Origin: Dethiothermospora halolimnae
GTDB taxonomy: Bacteria > Bacillota > Clostridia > Tissierellales > VENL01
Direction of reading: 5' to 3'
Length of the DNA stretch: 48,717 nt
Assembly: GCF_037577855.1 (NCBI RefSeq)
Contig: NZ_JBAKFX010000029.1
Span: 1 to 48,717, forward strand
Notes under the pieces: model-generated
Told to the model about the DNA's origin: nothing
Seen by the model: only the letters and a program-made list of their open reading frames with translations
The model's database searches: none
In this document: positions 23,329-31,958 of the stretch, piece by piece
How the letters are laid out: each line of letters starts with the position of its first letter
Position numbering within the stretch: position 1 is the stretch's first letter
Translations under genes and position numbers: made by a program

Positions 23329-24543
23329 TTATAAATTAACACGATATATGTTATCTTTATTACTAATAGAACCTTCTAGGTGGGCTTTATTACCTATAAC
23401 TAGTTTACCATCATAAATAACTGGCTCTTTATTTGTATATATTTCTACTTCTTCGACTTTCCAAAAAGAGTCTTTATGTTTACATGTTGCTGAACCTTTT
23501 ATGAAATACTCTTTATCATTGGTTCTAATTTTAATAAAATGCTTATGAAGTATTTTGTCTTTGTACTTTACAATATTCATAGGATCAAAACCAGCTAAAC
23601 CCATATCTCCTCTTAATATAATCTTATATTTTTTACCACTTTTCACTTTGTTTATTTCTCTAAAACGACTTACTTTATCTATTTGAATTAAGTATTCCCC
23701 AATAGAATAATCTTCAATTGAAACACTATTCTGTACTAATTTAATATTTCCTTTTAAAATATCATATAAAAATTTTTGTGACTGAATATATTTTACTTTC
23801 CAATCTGGAACTAATTTATCTAACAATAAACAAATAAAGACACCTGCACTATAGCAACTGGGTCTAAGCTTTTTAAGGTCTTTTGGATAATCAGATAGAT
23901 CTAATCCATATTTTGACAATACAAATTCTCTAGGCAACAAACTTTTTTCTAAAAACCCTTTATATTCAACATACATGGCTGTGCCTTCCATACTCTCTAA
24001 CCCTAATTCATAATCCAAATAATCACCAATTATGCCTTTTCTTTTTTCTCTGTATGAAATAAATTGCGATATTAATTTATTTTTCTCCTCTATATCTTTT
24101 TCAAATACAGCTCTTAATAAATATTTCCTTTCAAGGGTTCTTAGTGTAATATTTTCTTTATTAATGGGATAATTAACAGCCATAACTTCATTTGGATATC
24201 TTTTATCCCCGATTTCATTTTGATAACAGTGAAACATTTCATGAACTATACCAGAATATAATTTTTCATATGATGTATTTGGTTTTAAGGTTTTTATATC
24301 CCATATTGCCATATATTTATCATTATATTTTATAACCGTACTCCCGAAAAAATTACTATTCCATTTATCTATATAAACATCCCTGTCATTACTATAATCA
24401 ATAAAATATACATTCTTGTCATCATATAATGCTAAGTCTGACTTAATAAATCCATTCCAATATTTATTAAAATCATCTTCTACTATATCCTTTTTTAACT
24501 TTTTACAAACCTCTATAATATCCCCTTTATTTGTAAGTTTCAA
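23329..24543 (-). CDS. Putative zinc metallopeptidase (HExxH), unrecognised family
   Basis: The 404-residue protein contains HEMFH at residues 101-105, the zincin metal-binding signature, with a downstream Glu in LESMEGTAMYVEYK (about residues 183-195) as likely third ligand, as in gluzincins. There is no signal peptide or membrane segment, so it should be cytoplasmic. The C-terminal third is beta-rich (repeated KxYxIxxG strands), perhaps a recognition domain. It begins 21 bp after the HTH regulator at 24565 and is surely co-transcribed with it. I do not recognise a named family; regulator cleavage or processing of a peptide is a guess from the pairing. Confidence 0.75.
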   Translation of the reverse strand: MKLTNKGDIIEVCKKLKKDIVEDDFNKYWNGFIKSDLALYDDKNVYFIDYSNDRDVYIDKWNSNFFGSTVIKYNDKYMAIWDIKTLKPNTSYEKLYSGIVHEMFHCYQNEIGDKRYPNEVMAVNYPINKENITLRTLERKYLLRAVFEKDIEEKNKLISQFISYREKRKGIIGDYLDYELGLESMEGTAMYVEYKGFLEKSLLPREFVLSKYGLDLSDYPKDLKKLRPSCYSAGVFICLLLDKLVPDWKVKYIQSQKFLYDILKGNIKLVQNSVSIEDYSIGEYLIQIDKVSRFREINKVKSGKKYKIILRGDMGLAGFDPMNIVKYKDKILHKHFIKIRTNDKEYFIKGSATCKHKDSFWKVEEVEIYTNKEPVIYDGKLVIGNKAHLEGSISNKDNIYRVNL

Positions 24544-24564
24544 AGTAACTCTCCCCTTTTTATT

Positions 24565-25032
24565 TTATTCAAAATCTGATATTGCCTTAATCATCTTAGA
24601 AATAAACTTTGGATTCCCCCAAAGAGTAAATCTTGCCTTATTTTCTTCATCTAAGAAAATATACTCAAATTTTAAAGTTTTTCTATCTGAATCTTCACTA
24701 TTAATTAAATCCATCAACACATTAGTTATAGGTTTTAATTCTTCTATAGATTCCACATATACATCAACTATTGAACATACCTTTATTTTCCCTTCTACTT
24801 TATTAAAATTATCTTCTACAAAACCCCTTAGGTTATTGGTTACTTCTATTTTCTTACTTTCTATATAGTCTTCATCATCCATAAGTTTTGTTAAATCCTT
24901 TTTCTTTATCCTCCATTGACCACCTATTTTTCCTGCCTTAAGTTTATCTTCTCTGATATAACGTCTTATCGTCCTTGGATGCATACCTAATATTTTAGAT
25001 ACCTCATCCACAGTAAATACTTTTTTATCCAC
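24565..25032 (-). CDS. HTH regulator, excisionase/MerR-like, partner of zincin
   Basis: I choose GTG 25032, preceded by AGGAGG at 6 nt, giving 155 residues; the ATG at 25056 lies upstream of that site. The N-terminus is a BldC/excisionase-type winged helix: FTVDEVSKILGMHPRTIRRYIREDKLKAGKIGGQWRIKKKDL. A second domain (about residues 60-155) with KIKVCSIVDVYVESIEEL and RFTLWGNPKFISKMI has no family I can name. Together with the zincin 21 bp downstream it forms a two-gene operon, recalling regulator-protease pairs such as ImmR-ImmA, though neither protein looks homologous to those. Confidence 0.8.
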   Translation of the reverse strand: MDKKVFTVDEVSKILGMHPRTIRRYIREDKLKAGKIGGQWRIKKKDLTKLMDDEDYIESKKIEVTNNLRGFVEDNFNKVEGKIKVCSIVDVYVESIEELKPITNVLMDLINSEDSDRKTLKFEYIFLDEENKARFTLWGNPKFISKMIKAISDFE

Positions 25033-25132
25033 CCAACCCCTCCTAAGCAAAGCCATTTTATTACATTATATCATATAAAATGTAATAATATAATACAAAA
25101 TATAATAATACCATATTTAAAGTCATTAATAA

Positions 25133-25225
25133 GCTGGGGAATTAGGAATCCCCCAGCAACTAGAACTAGGCAATAAAAAGAGCTATATCTTTCTATACAT
25201 TATCATATCGGAGAATGAATTCCCC
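25133..25225. repeat. Family-A hairpin and family-E hairpin
   Basis: A degenerate A copy (AAGCTGGGGAATTAGGAATC followed by CCCCAGC) lies at 25133-25159. An E hairpin, GGAGAATGAATTCCCC, lies at 25210-25225; its left flank TCTATACATTAT is shared with the E copy at 2136. The rest of the 336-bp gap holds the exporter promoter near 25332 and nothing else I can see. Confidence 0.65.
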
Positions 25226-25331
25226 TCTACATACTCAGATTTATTAGTTAATACTTTAGGTAAGAGCATGTTCAGCATCTAAATAATATAATCTCTACTA
25301 TTTTACTCTGTTTTAATGTTTACACATAGGG

Positions 25332-25337
25332 TATAAT
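25332..25337 (+). promoter_or_regulatory. -10 element of the metal exporter gene
   Basis: TATAAT on the plus strand lies 31 bp before the exporter start. The region 17 bp upstream (TGTTTT) is a poor -35, so this promoter may need an activator. Confidence 0.5.
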
Positions 25338-25368
25338 AGAACGGAAATTGTTTTTAAAGGAGGTTGAC

Positions 25369-26610
25369 ATGATAAAAGATATAATAGACATCATATTAAA
25401 AAGTGCAGAAGACTCATTTTTGCAAGTTACTGTCTTTGTGGGAGCAGTACTGTTATTATTTGGTTATATCAATTATAAAAAATCCGGTGCATTTATAGAA
25501 GGAATCGAAAAGTCTAAAAAATGGCAACCAGTTATAGGAGCTTTACTGGGTTTAACCCCCGGTTGCGGTGGTGCTATATTTATAATGCCCCTTTTCATTA
25601 AAGGTTCAGTAAGTTTCGGTGCTGTTATAGCAACCCTTATTGCCACTATGGGAGACTCAGCCTTTGTAATCATATCAGTATTACCCTTTCATTATTTACT
25701 TGTTAGTGTAATATCATTTATAGCTGCCATATTAACAGGATATATTGTTGATTATTTTAATGTTGGTGACAAACTTTTATCTAAAATGAAAAGATTATCA
25801 AAGAAGGAACGGGATGAAATTCATAAGAAAGCTGACCATATGTTATACGAAATGGAATGTAATGGCAATAAATGTCACGTTGGTCACAATGAAGGAGACG
25901 ATGTGGACTTAGCTCTTCACCATAGAGCCAAAGGGCACCAAAAACCAGAAGGTTTGGGCTATAAGTTCACCCATCATGGCTTCTCTTTTTATTGGATAGT
26001 TATAGCTGTTGGATTGATTTTAGGTATAATGTTACTATTCCAAGTTGATGTAAACACCTTGGCTATACCTAATCTTGGTGCCATATTAGGTATAGGTGGT
26101 ACCATACTGTCAATAGTAATGATGTTTATGGGTAAGAAGTTCTTTCAAGATGATACCCATGAAGAAACCGAGCTAAAATCTACCTCCCTTAAAGAGACCC
26201 TAATACACAATGCTCAAGAAACTGCATTTGTTGGAACATGGGTTTTTGTTGCCTATTTAATATATGAAATCAGTGTATTTGCATTAGGTGGAGGAGACTA
26301 TGGAGCTGGTGAAGAAATGATAAGTAGCTTTATGACTTCTGCTGCTTTAACAACAGTTTTCATTGGGGCTCTTATTGGTCTTATACCTGGTTGTGGACCA
26401 CAGGTTATTTTCGTGGCTTTATTTACAAAGGGTATGGTTCCCTTTGCAGCTTTACTTGCAAACGCCATATCCCAAGATGGAGATGCTCTATTCCCATTAT
26501 TAGCAATTGATAAAAAATCCTCTTTATGGGCCACAGTGATAACTACAATACCGGCATTAATATTTGGATTGATAGTTTACTTTATTGAAAGTAATTTTCT
26601 ACCTATTTAG
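25369..26610 (+). CDS. Putative 10TM manganese/heavy-metal exporter
   Basis: The start at 25369 follows AAAGGAGG at 6 nt; the product is 413 residues. Two homologous membrane halves carry paired signature loops LGLTPGCGGAIFIMPLFIKG and IGLIPGCGPQVIFVALFTKG, which mark the ArsP_2-type 10TM putative metal exporter family. The cytoplasmic loop between them is His- and Cys-rich (CNGNKCHVGH, LHHRAKGHQ, THHGFS), fit for binding a transition metal. Export of Mn2+ or another metal is family-based inference. It stands alone on the plus strand, flanked by repeats. I saw no yybP-ykoY-type riboswitch in the leader. Confidence 0.85.
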   Translation: MIKDIIDIILKSAEDSFLQVTVFVGAVLLLFGYINYKKSGAFIEGIEKSKKWQPVIGALLGLTPGCGGAIFIMPLFIKGSVSFGAVIATLIATMGDSAFVIISVLPFHYLLVSVISFIAAILTGYIVDYFNVGDKLLSKMKRLSKKERDEIHKKADHMLYEMECNGNKCHVGHNEGDDVDLALHHRAKGHQKPEGLGYKFTHHGFSFYWIVIAVGLILGIMLLFQVDVNTLAIPNLGAILGIGGTILSIVMMFMGKKFFQDDTHEETELKSTSLKETLIHNAQETAFVGTWVFVAYLIYEISVFALGGGDYGAGEEMISSFMTSAALTTVFIGALIGLIPGCGPQVIFVALFTKGMVPFAALLANAISQDGDALFPLLAIDKKSSLWATVITTIPALIFGLIVYFIESNFLPI

Positions 26611-26621
26611 AATAACTATTT

Positions 26622-26694
26622 GGCTGGGGGATTACGAATCCCCCAGCAACACCAAGGATTCCTAATCCCTAGCAACAATAGGGACTAGGAATCC
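26622..26694 (+). repeat. Family-A hairpin with two extra tandem units
   Basis: A full A hairpin (26622-26648, GGCTG..CAGC) is followed by two degenerate units starting near 26646 and 26672 (CAGCAACACCAAGGATTCC.., TAGCAACAATAGGGACTAGG..). This is the same growth pattern as the array at 20143. It separates the convergent exporter and YibE/F genes; no separate U-tract terminator is visible. Confidence 0.7.
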
Positions 26695-26695
26695 C

Positions 26696-27766
26696 CTACT
26701 TTTTCTTTAAAACAGATGACACAGCAAATATACAGGTTAAAGGTATGGTAAGTATGAGCCCTATACTACCACACAAAGATCTTATTATCTCAACTGATAT
26801 TAGTTCGGTATTTAGGGCATATTTCATCGGAACTTCCGAATAAACATAACTTATAAGAACTGGCATAAAACTTCCCACATAGGCTAATACAAGGGTATTT
26901 ACCATGGTTGCCATAACATCTTTTCCCACCGTTAATCCTGATTGAAATAACTCTTTTCCCCTTATTTGAGGATTTTTTTTCTTAATTTCAAAAATCACCG
27001 ATGTAATAGACATACTTACGTCCATTACAACTCCTATAGTCCCAACTATAACTGCCCCCATGTATAATCCTCTAAAATCAATTTCTATTCCTAAGTTTGT
27101 TACTAAAAACATTACATTTTCATCGGCTAATCCCGTTATAATACATAATTTACTATATATATATGATATTATTCCTGCTGAGAACGTTCCTCCTAAGGTT
27201 CCTAATACTGCTACTAACGATTTTTTAGTAAATCCTGCTATTAATATAAAACTCACTATAATTATTATAGATGAACAAACTATTGATACTACAATAGGAT
27301 TATATCCTTTTATAATCAATGGTATTAAGCACTTTATAATAATAAATCCCGAGAAGAGCAATGATGTCAGTGATAATAATCCCTTTAGCCTTCCAAATAT
27401 AATAAGAACTACTAAAAATATTATTCCTAAGACTTTTATATGACTTAATCTCCATACATTTATAAAAGTTGTCTTTCCTCTGGTATTTTCATCTACACTT
27501 ATATCAATTAATATTTTATCCCCAACACTTAAATCAAAGTCAAAGGATGAACTTACTATTCTTTCATATTTAATATAAGTTAATTTATTTTTATATTTTC
27601 CTTCTAGAATTTTCACTTTTAATATATTATTATTATTATCTTCTCCCTTTGTCTTGGTTATCTCAATTATTTCTGCCACTACTCTATCATTTTTAGAATT
27701 ATCCGATATAACAATTGTAGGTATTAACGTAATAACAATAAATAATAAAATAATTTTTTTGTACAA
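26696..27766 (-). CDS. YibE/F-family membrane protein
   Basis: The preferred start is TTG 27766, 6 nt after GGAGGGG; the frame is open to 27781. The 356-residue product has an N-terminal signal-like helix, an extracellular beta domain (about residues 25-110, the YibE part) and about seven membrane helices (YibF part) with GKDVMATMVNTLVLAYVGSFMP near the end. YibE/F proteins are widespread in Firmicutes; function is unknown, with transport suggested. The ribosome site lies in one arm of a perfect 14-bp hairpin. The divergent gene at 28019 is on the other side of that leader. Confidence 0.88.
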   Translation of the reverse strand: MYKKIILLFIVITLIPTIVISDNSKNDRVVAEIIEITKTKGEDNNNNILKVKILEGKYKNKLTYIKYERIVSSSFDFDLSVGDKILIDISVDENTRGKTTFINVWRLSHIKVLGIIFLVVLIIFGRLKGLLSLTSLLFSGFIIIKCLIPLIIKGYNPIVVSIVCSSIIIIVSFILIAGFTKKSLVAVLGTLGGTFSAGIISYIYSKLCIITGLADENVMFLVTNLGIEIDFRGLYMGAVIVGTIGVVMDVSMSITSVIFEIKKKNPQIRGKELFQSGLTVGKDVMATMVNTLVLAYVGSFMPVLISYVYSEVPMKYALNTELISVEIIRSLCGSIGLILTIPLTCIFAVSSVLKKK

Positions 27767-27768
27767 AC

Positions 27769-27804
27769 CTATCCCCTCCAATTTATTTTTATTGGAGGGG
27801 ATAG
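27769..27804 (-). promoter_or_regulatory. Hairpin sequestering the YibE/F ribosome site
   Basis: In the minus-strand mRNA, CTATCCCCTCCAAT (27804-27791) pairs perfectly with ATTGGAGGGGATAG (27782-27769) across an 8-nt A/U loop. The second arm contains the Shine-Dalgarno GGAGGGG 6 nt before the TTG start. No U tract follows, so it is not a usual terminator. It would keep translation low unless opened by temperature, protein or antisense RNA. Confidence 0.7.
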
Positions 27805-27895
27805 AAGTTTAGAACTGTTATTTTAAATTTATTATATAACATTTATGTCATGATATACAAAATATTTGTTAGGTTGTCCCATAGCCTTCCTCCTA

Positions 27896-27946
27896 TTGAT
27901 ATACATTATGAGATATGATATAATATTGATAACGATTTTCAATATC
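27896..27946 (+). promoter_or_regulatory. Promoter with Fur-box-like palindrome
   Basis: TTGATA (27896-27901), a 17-bp spacer and TATAAT (27919-27924) form a good promoter for DUF2325. Four bases downstream, GATAACGATTTTCAATATC (27928-27946) matches 16 of 19 positions of the Fur consensus, where binding would block initiation. Iron-repressed expression is the inference. Confidence 0.7.
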
Positions 27947-28018
27947 ACAATAAAAAATAATTATAAATAAACTTGATTCTAAATATTTTATTGTAGTTTA
28001 AAAATTGGAGGTGAAACT

Positions 28019-28321
28019 ATGACAGCTTTAGTAGTGGGAGGAGACAGATTGGGTAATATCCCTGATGTATTATCTAGTAATGGCATAAAAGATTATCACC
28101 ATTGGCCCGGTAGAAAAAAAGGCATGAGAAATAAAAAAATACCCGATGATGTGGATATGGTTATTGTTCTTTATGATTACATAGAACATAATTTAACTAA
28201 GATAGTAAAAAGACAATCAAAGTCTTTAGATATTCCCTGTATTTATTCTAAACGTTCTTGTTCTGATCTTGCCTGTAAATTAAATAATTGTCCATTGCAG
28301 AAATGGTGTAATAACTGTTAA
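28019..28321 (+). CDS. DUF2325 protein, probably iron-regulated
   Basis: The 100-residue cytoplasmic protein has the DUF2325 pattern: an N-terminal VVGGDRLGNIPDVL Rossmann-like turn, a central DMVIVLYDYIEHNL strand-helix and a Cys-rich C-terminus with six cysteines (C..C..C..CPLQKWCNNC). The cysteines could bind a metal or an Fe-S cluster or act as redox switches. Function is unknown. From memory such genes often lie near ferrous-iron transport genes in Clostridia. Here it is alone, but its promoter carries a Fur-box-like site. RBS TTGGAGGTG precedes ATG; a strong terminator follows. Confidence 0.88.
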   Translation: MTALVVGGDRLGNIPDVLSSNGIKDYHHWPGRKKGMRNKKIPDDVDMVIVLYDYIEHNLTKIVKRQSKSLDIPCIYSKRSCSDLACKLNNCPLQKWCNNC

Positions 28322-28324
28322 AAA

Positions 28325-28352
28325 AGAGTAGAAGGATTAATCCTTCTACTCT
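28325..28352. terminator. Bidirectional terminator between convergent genes
   Basis: AGAGTAGAAGGA and TCCTTCTACTCT form a perfect stem with A-rich and T-rich flanks. It ends DUF2325 on the plus strand. On the minus strand it lies inside the last codons and stop (28346-28348) of the next gene. Confidence 0.88.
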
Positions 28353-29710
28353 TTTACTTTCCTGTTTATTATATACAAATATAATGACTCAAAGGCTTCT
28401 GATGATACTTTTCCTATGATTCCAACCAGTGCTGCATTGGCAGGGTTAAATAAATTTGCTATAAATATGGCAATAAATAGCATAACTAAGTTTATTATTT
28501 TACCTATACTAATATAACTGGTTTTATGCTCTTTCATAAGCATTCCCCAATAAAACTGCCTTATTACCATTGCCATTGGTAATATTGTCATTACTTTTAA
28601 TACATCCACCGATAATAATGCGATTTTGTCACTAACCCCTATTATGTTTGTCAGAATAATAGTTCCTATAGGACTAAATGCCATTAATCCTAATATAGAT
28701 GATAGGAATATACCAAGGATTATTGCGAATTTCTTTACTGAATTTATCTGTTCTTTATTATTTCCTTCTATAAAATTAAGGGGTACTTGATGAAACATCA
28801 TAAGGGGACTCACAACTATTACTCCTAGACCCCATGCAACACCATATGTGAAAATCGCCGTCTTAGGATCAATAGTTCTAGCTAAACCTGAGTCTATTAT
28901 GGGTTTTGCCAATGCCCTTATAAAAGAGGTTATAACAAGGGGGGCAAAGAATCCAATTATTAACCTATAGTTTATCTCCCTTACATTCATATTTACTTTT
29001 CTAGTATTTAACCCCTCAATAGATGTTGGTATATCTTTTATAGATAACTTGACTCCTATTGTTACTGTAATAGCTTCAACAAAGACTGCTCCTAAAAACA
29101 TAAAGGATGGTATCATTGATGGTGGAATAAAGGTTATTTTACTAATAAATAAAATTATTATGCTAACAAATGTCACCCTGGCTATGGTAGCAATAGTAAC
29201 TAATGGAGTTCTTCTAAATTTTATAGCAACTCCTTGCATAAAATTCCTCAAAGAAACTGCAGCAGGAAAAATTATAAGAATCTTAACAACAGTTAAGGCA
29301 TGTTTAAGTACATCCTCTTTTACTCCCATAAGATTTTTAAAAATCCATTCTGCTCCCCCTGAAAATACTAATATAGTAAAAAACAATAACACAGATGTTA
29401 CTAATATTATAGTAAAATTTCTTACTTTATAATAACTTTCCTTATCTTTGATTAATGCAGCCATCATTTGTTTTATCATTGCAACAGGATTTTGTACAAC
29501 CTGCATCAAACTTTTACCTACTTGAAATGCCGAACCATATAGCTCTGGATTGGGCAATCTAGCTATAGCTGCATTAAATAATGAATGGGTCACACTTATT
29601 AATAAAGAAGTGGCTCCCAGTGGTACAAAGAAAAGTAATTGTTCCAATAGGGATATCCCTTCTTCTTCCGTTTTTGATACTTCCATAGAGGTGGTATCGA
29701 TATATCTCAT
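28346..29710 (-). CDS. Polytopic membrane protein, MOP-superfamily-like
   Basis: The 454-residue protein has about 12 membrane helices in two halves, no signal peptide, and the general look of MOP flippases/exporters (MATE, MVF): charged TM ends and an internal repeat around KVLIIFPAAVSLRNFMQGVAIKFRRTPLV and KVMTILPMAMVIRQFYWGMLMKEHKTSYI. It is not an ordinary MATE and I cannot assign a substrate. The ATG at 29710 lies too close to its AAAGGG, so the start is uncertain. The stop codon is in a terminator stem shared with the convergent DUF2325 gene. It appears monocistronic. Confidence 0.75.
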   Translation of the reverse strand: MRYIDTTSMEVSKTEEEGISLLEQLLFFVPLGATSLLISVTHSLFNAAIARLPNPELYGSAFQVGKSLMQVVQNPVAMIKQMMAALIKDKESYYKVRNFTIILVTSVLLFFTILVFSGGAEWIFKNLMGVKEDVLKHALTVVKILIIFPAAVSLRNFMQGVAIKFRRTPLVTIATIARVTFVSIIILFISKITFIPPSMIPSFMFLGAVFVEAITVTIGVKLSIKDIPTSIEGLNTRKVNMNVREINYRLIIGFFAPLVITSFIRALAKPIIDSGLARTIDPKTAIFTYGVAWGLGVIVVSPLMMFHQVPLNFIEGNNKEQINSVKKFAIILGIFLSSILGLMAFSPIGTIILTNIIGVSDKIALLSVDVLKVMTILPMAMVIRQFYWGMLMKEHKTSYISIGKIINLVMLFIAIFIANLFNPANAALVGIIGKVSSEAFESLYLYIINRKVKE

Positions 29711-29875
29711 CCCTTTCTGTATTTGTAGTTGTCATTAATAGTCTATTATAGTTTATATCCTATTTCAATTTCGGTTAACATATCAATACCCTCTGTTTCC
29801 CTTTTCCCTTTTGGTTATATACATATTTCTTTCGATTCCCTAAATATACTTCCTATTATTAGCTAATCTTCTTTT

Positions 29876-31852
29876 TTATACATTAAATCTAGCCACCAAT
29901 TCATTTAGTTTTTCACCTATTTGATTTAACTGTTCCGCCGATGATGCTATTTCTTCCATTGATGCTAACTGTTCTTCAGTGGCAGCGGCTACTTCTTCAT
30001 AATCACGTCCTGTATTTTTTGTAATATTATTAATATTTTCTACTGAATCATAAATTTCATCAGAACTTGCAGATAACTCTTCAGCAGTTGCAGATACTTC
30101 CTGTATCTGTCCAGATACCTTTTCTATGGATTTGGCTATTTTCTTAAAGGCTTCCCTTGCTTTATTAACCACCGATGTACCTTCTTTAACTTCTTTATTC
30201 ACCAACTCCATCCCTTCTATTGACTCCTTAGTTTTATTCTGCATTTCCTTTATTATATTTATAATTTTAACAGCTGACTCCTCCGACTGGTTTGCCAGTT
30301 TCCCTATCTCATCTGCTACAACGGCAAATCCCTTTCCCTGTTCCCCCGCTCTAGCAGCCTCTATTGCCGCATTTAGGGATAATAGATTTATTTCCTCCGA
30401 TATTCCATTTATAATACCTAGTATTTTTCCTATTTCCTCTGAGTTTGAATCTAGGGACTTTATTGTCTTTGATAAATCGTCAACTTTGTCATTGGCTAAG
30501 TTCATTTTATTGGCTGCACTTTTGACTATATCATCACCATTTTTAGATTCATTACTGGCTGAAATAGCAGATTCCGTTGCTAAACTGGAGGCTTTGGCTA
30601 TATAACCTACTCCCTTTGTCATTTCTTCAATTGTAGTTGTTGCCTTTTCTGTATTAGTTATTTGAGTATGGGATTTTTCTACAACATTATTGGCTGTGTT
30701 GGCAACTTCATTATTTGCCCTAACATTTTCATCGGTTATAACTTCAAGTTCAGCTGATGAGTCCACCAATATTTTTGATGTATCCTTTATCTCTTTTATT
30801 AATTCCTTTATATTATCAGACATTTTTATGGCACTTACACCTAATTGTCCCACTTCATCTTCTTTATTTTTTATATCTATTTCCTTATCTAAATTTCCCT
30901 TTGCCAATTCTCCCATAAAGTTTTTTATTTTATTTATTGGATTAGTTATACTTCTACTAAACAATATGGCTAATCCTATTGATATTAACAATGCTATAAT
31001 AACTATTATGACTATCAATTTAGTTAACTGTTGTTGGCTATCTAATAAAATAGCTATGTTTTCAGATACTGACACTATACCCACAGTTTCATCCCCTATA
31101 GGGTTTTGTATAGGTCTATATATCTTAACATAGTTATCCTCCATTAATTCAACTTCTTTCTCTTTAATTATCCTATTTCGCAGCTCTTCTTTTAAGATAT
31201 CTTTTCCTACTTTATCTTTCATCTGGTCATTTGAAGTTTTATATAACTTATTTCCTATATATATGTTCATATCACCTGATATCAATTTATCTATAGAATT
31301 AAGAAAACTATCATCGAAACCTACCTGTAATACCCCTATTATTTCTCCATTATCCTTTATCGGGGCAAACCCTCTAACAGCTAAACCACTTTTCCCTGAT
31401 TCGAATCCTGATAGCTTTTTTCCCTTTAATGCACTATTAATAGAGGTATTATCACTTTTATCATCTCCATATTTGTCTCCATGGGCCCTTAAAAATACTA
31501 TTGCATTTTTATCTTCAACTTCAAAAACCTTTACATCAGCCTCTTCTTTTAACCTATTATATATTGGCTTCATTACTTCACTTAGTTTTTCTCTATCTTT
31601 ACTTTTTAAAGCTTCAACTATTTCACTATTGGATGCGTATCTTTCCGCTAAAAATAAGGCCTCTTCTTCCTTCTCTTTAATTTTAATTTTAGATATTTCT
31701 AAATTCTTTTTTAGATTGTTATCTATGTTAGTACCAATGCTCTTCTTTATCTGGGGACTTAATATTAATGATAATATTAGAACCGGTAATATAGTAGACA
31801 ATACTATTATGGAAAATAATCTTGTTTTAAGACTTCTCTTAAATATTTTCAA
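29876..31852 (-). CDS. Methyl-accepting chemotaxis protein with Cache domain
   Basis: The preferred start is TTG 31852, 6 nt after AGGAGG; the upstream ATG frame (31894) contains that site. The 658-residue product has, in order: TM1 (about residues 10-30); an extracellular Cache-type ligand domain (about 35-270) with LRAHGDKYGDD and GLAVRGFAPIKDNGEIIGVLQVGFDD; TM2 (about 275-295); HAMP; and a signalling domain with the hairpin tip EINLLSLNAAIEAARAGEQGKGFAVVADEIGKLA. It should feed CheA/CheW. A second receptor follows upstream at 31984, separated by a terminator. Confidence 0.93.
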   Translation of the reverse strand: MKIFKRSLKTRLFSIIVLSTILPVLILSLILSPQIKKSIGTNIDNNLKKNLEISKIKIKEKEEEALFLAERYASNSEIVEALKSKDREKLSEVMKPIYNRLKEEADVKVFEVEDKNAIVFLRAHGDKYGDDKSDNTSINSALKGKKLSGFESGKSGLAVRGFAPIKDNGEIIGVLQVGFDDSFLNSIDKLISGDMNIYIGNKLYKTSNDQMKDKVGKDILKEELRNRIIKEKEVELMEDNYVKIYRPIQNPIGDETVGIVSVSENIAILLDSQQQLTKLIVIIVIIALLISIGLAILFSRSITNPINKIKNFMGELAKGNLDKEIDIKNKEDEVGQLGVSAIKMSDNIKELIKEIKDTSKILVDSSAELEVITDENVRANNEVANTANNVVEKSHTQITNTEKATTTIEEMTKGVGYIAKASSLATESAISASNESKNGDDIVKSAANKMNLANDKVDDLSKTIKSLDSNSEEIGKILGIINGISEEINLLSLNAAIEAARAGEQGKGFAVVADEIGKLANQSEESAVKIINIIKEMQNKTKESIEGMELVNKEVKEGTSVVNKAREAFKKIAKSIEKVSGQIQEVSATAEELSASSDEIYDSVENINNITKNTGRDYEEVAAATEEQLASMEEIASSAEQLNQIGEKLNELVARFNV

Positions 31853-31958
31853 AATATCCCTCCTCGTATATTTTTTATAACTATATATTAACATACAAAT
31901 TTAGATATATGTATACAAATTTTTTATAGGTCTATTTATTCTCCCACAGCTAAAAAAT

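Noticed and set aside
23329..25032. ImmR-ImmA pair of an integrative element
   Set aside because: No integrase, attachment sites or conjugation genes nearby, and the HTH is excisionase/BldC-type rather than Cro/CI-type.
25226..25368. Manganese (yybP-ykoY) riboswitch before the metal exporter
   Set aside because: The conserved loop sequences of that aptamer are not visible and the 5' leader after the -10 is only about 25 nt.
27769..27804. Terminator upstream of yibE/F
   Set aside because: The stem is perfect but lacks a U tract on either strand and contains the ribosome site, so translational control fits better.
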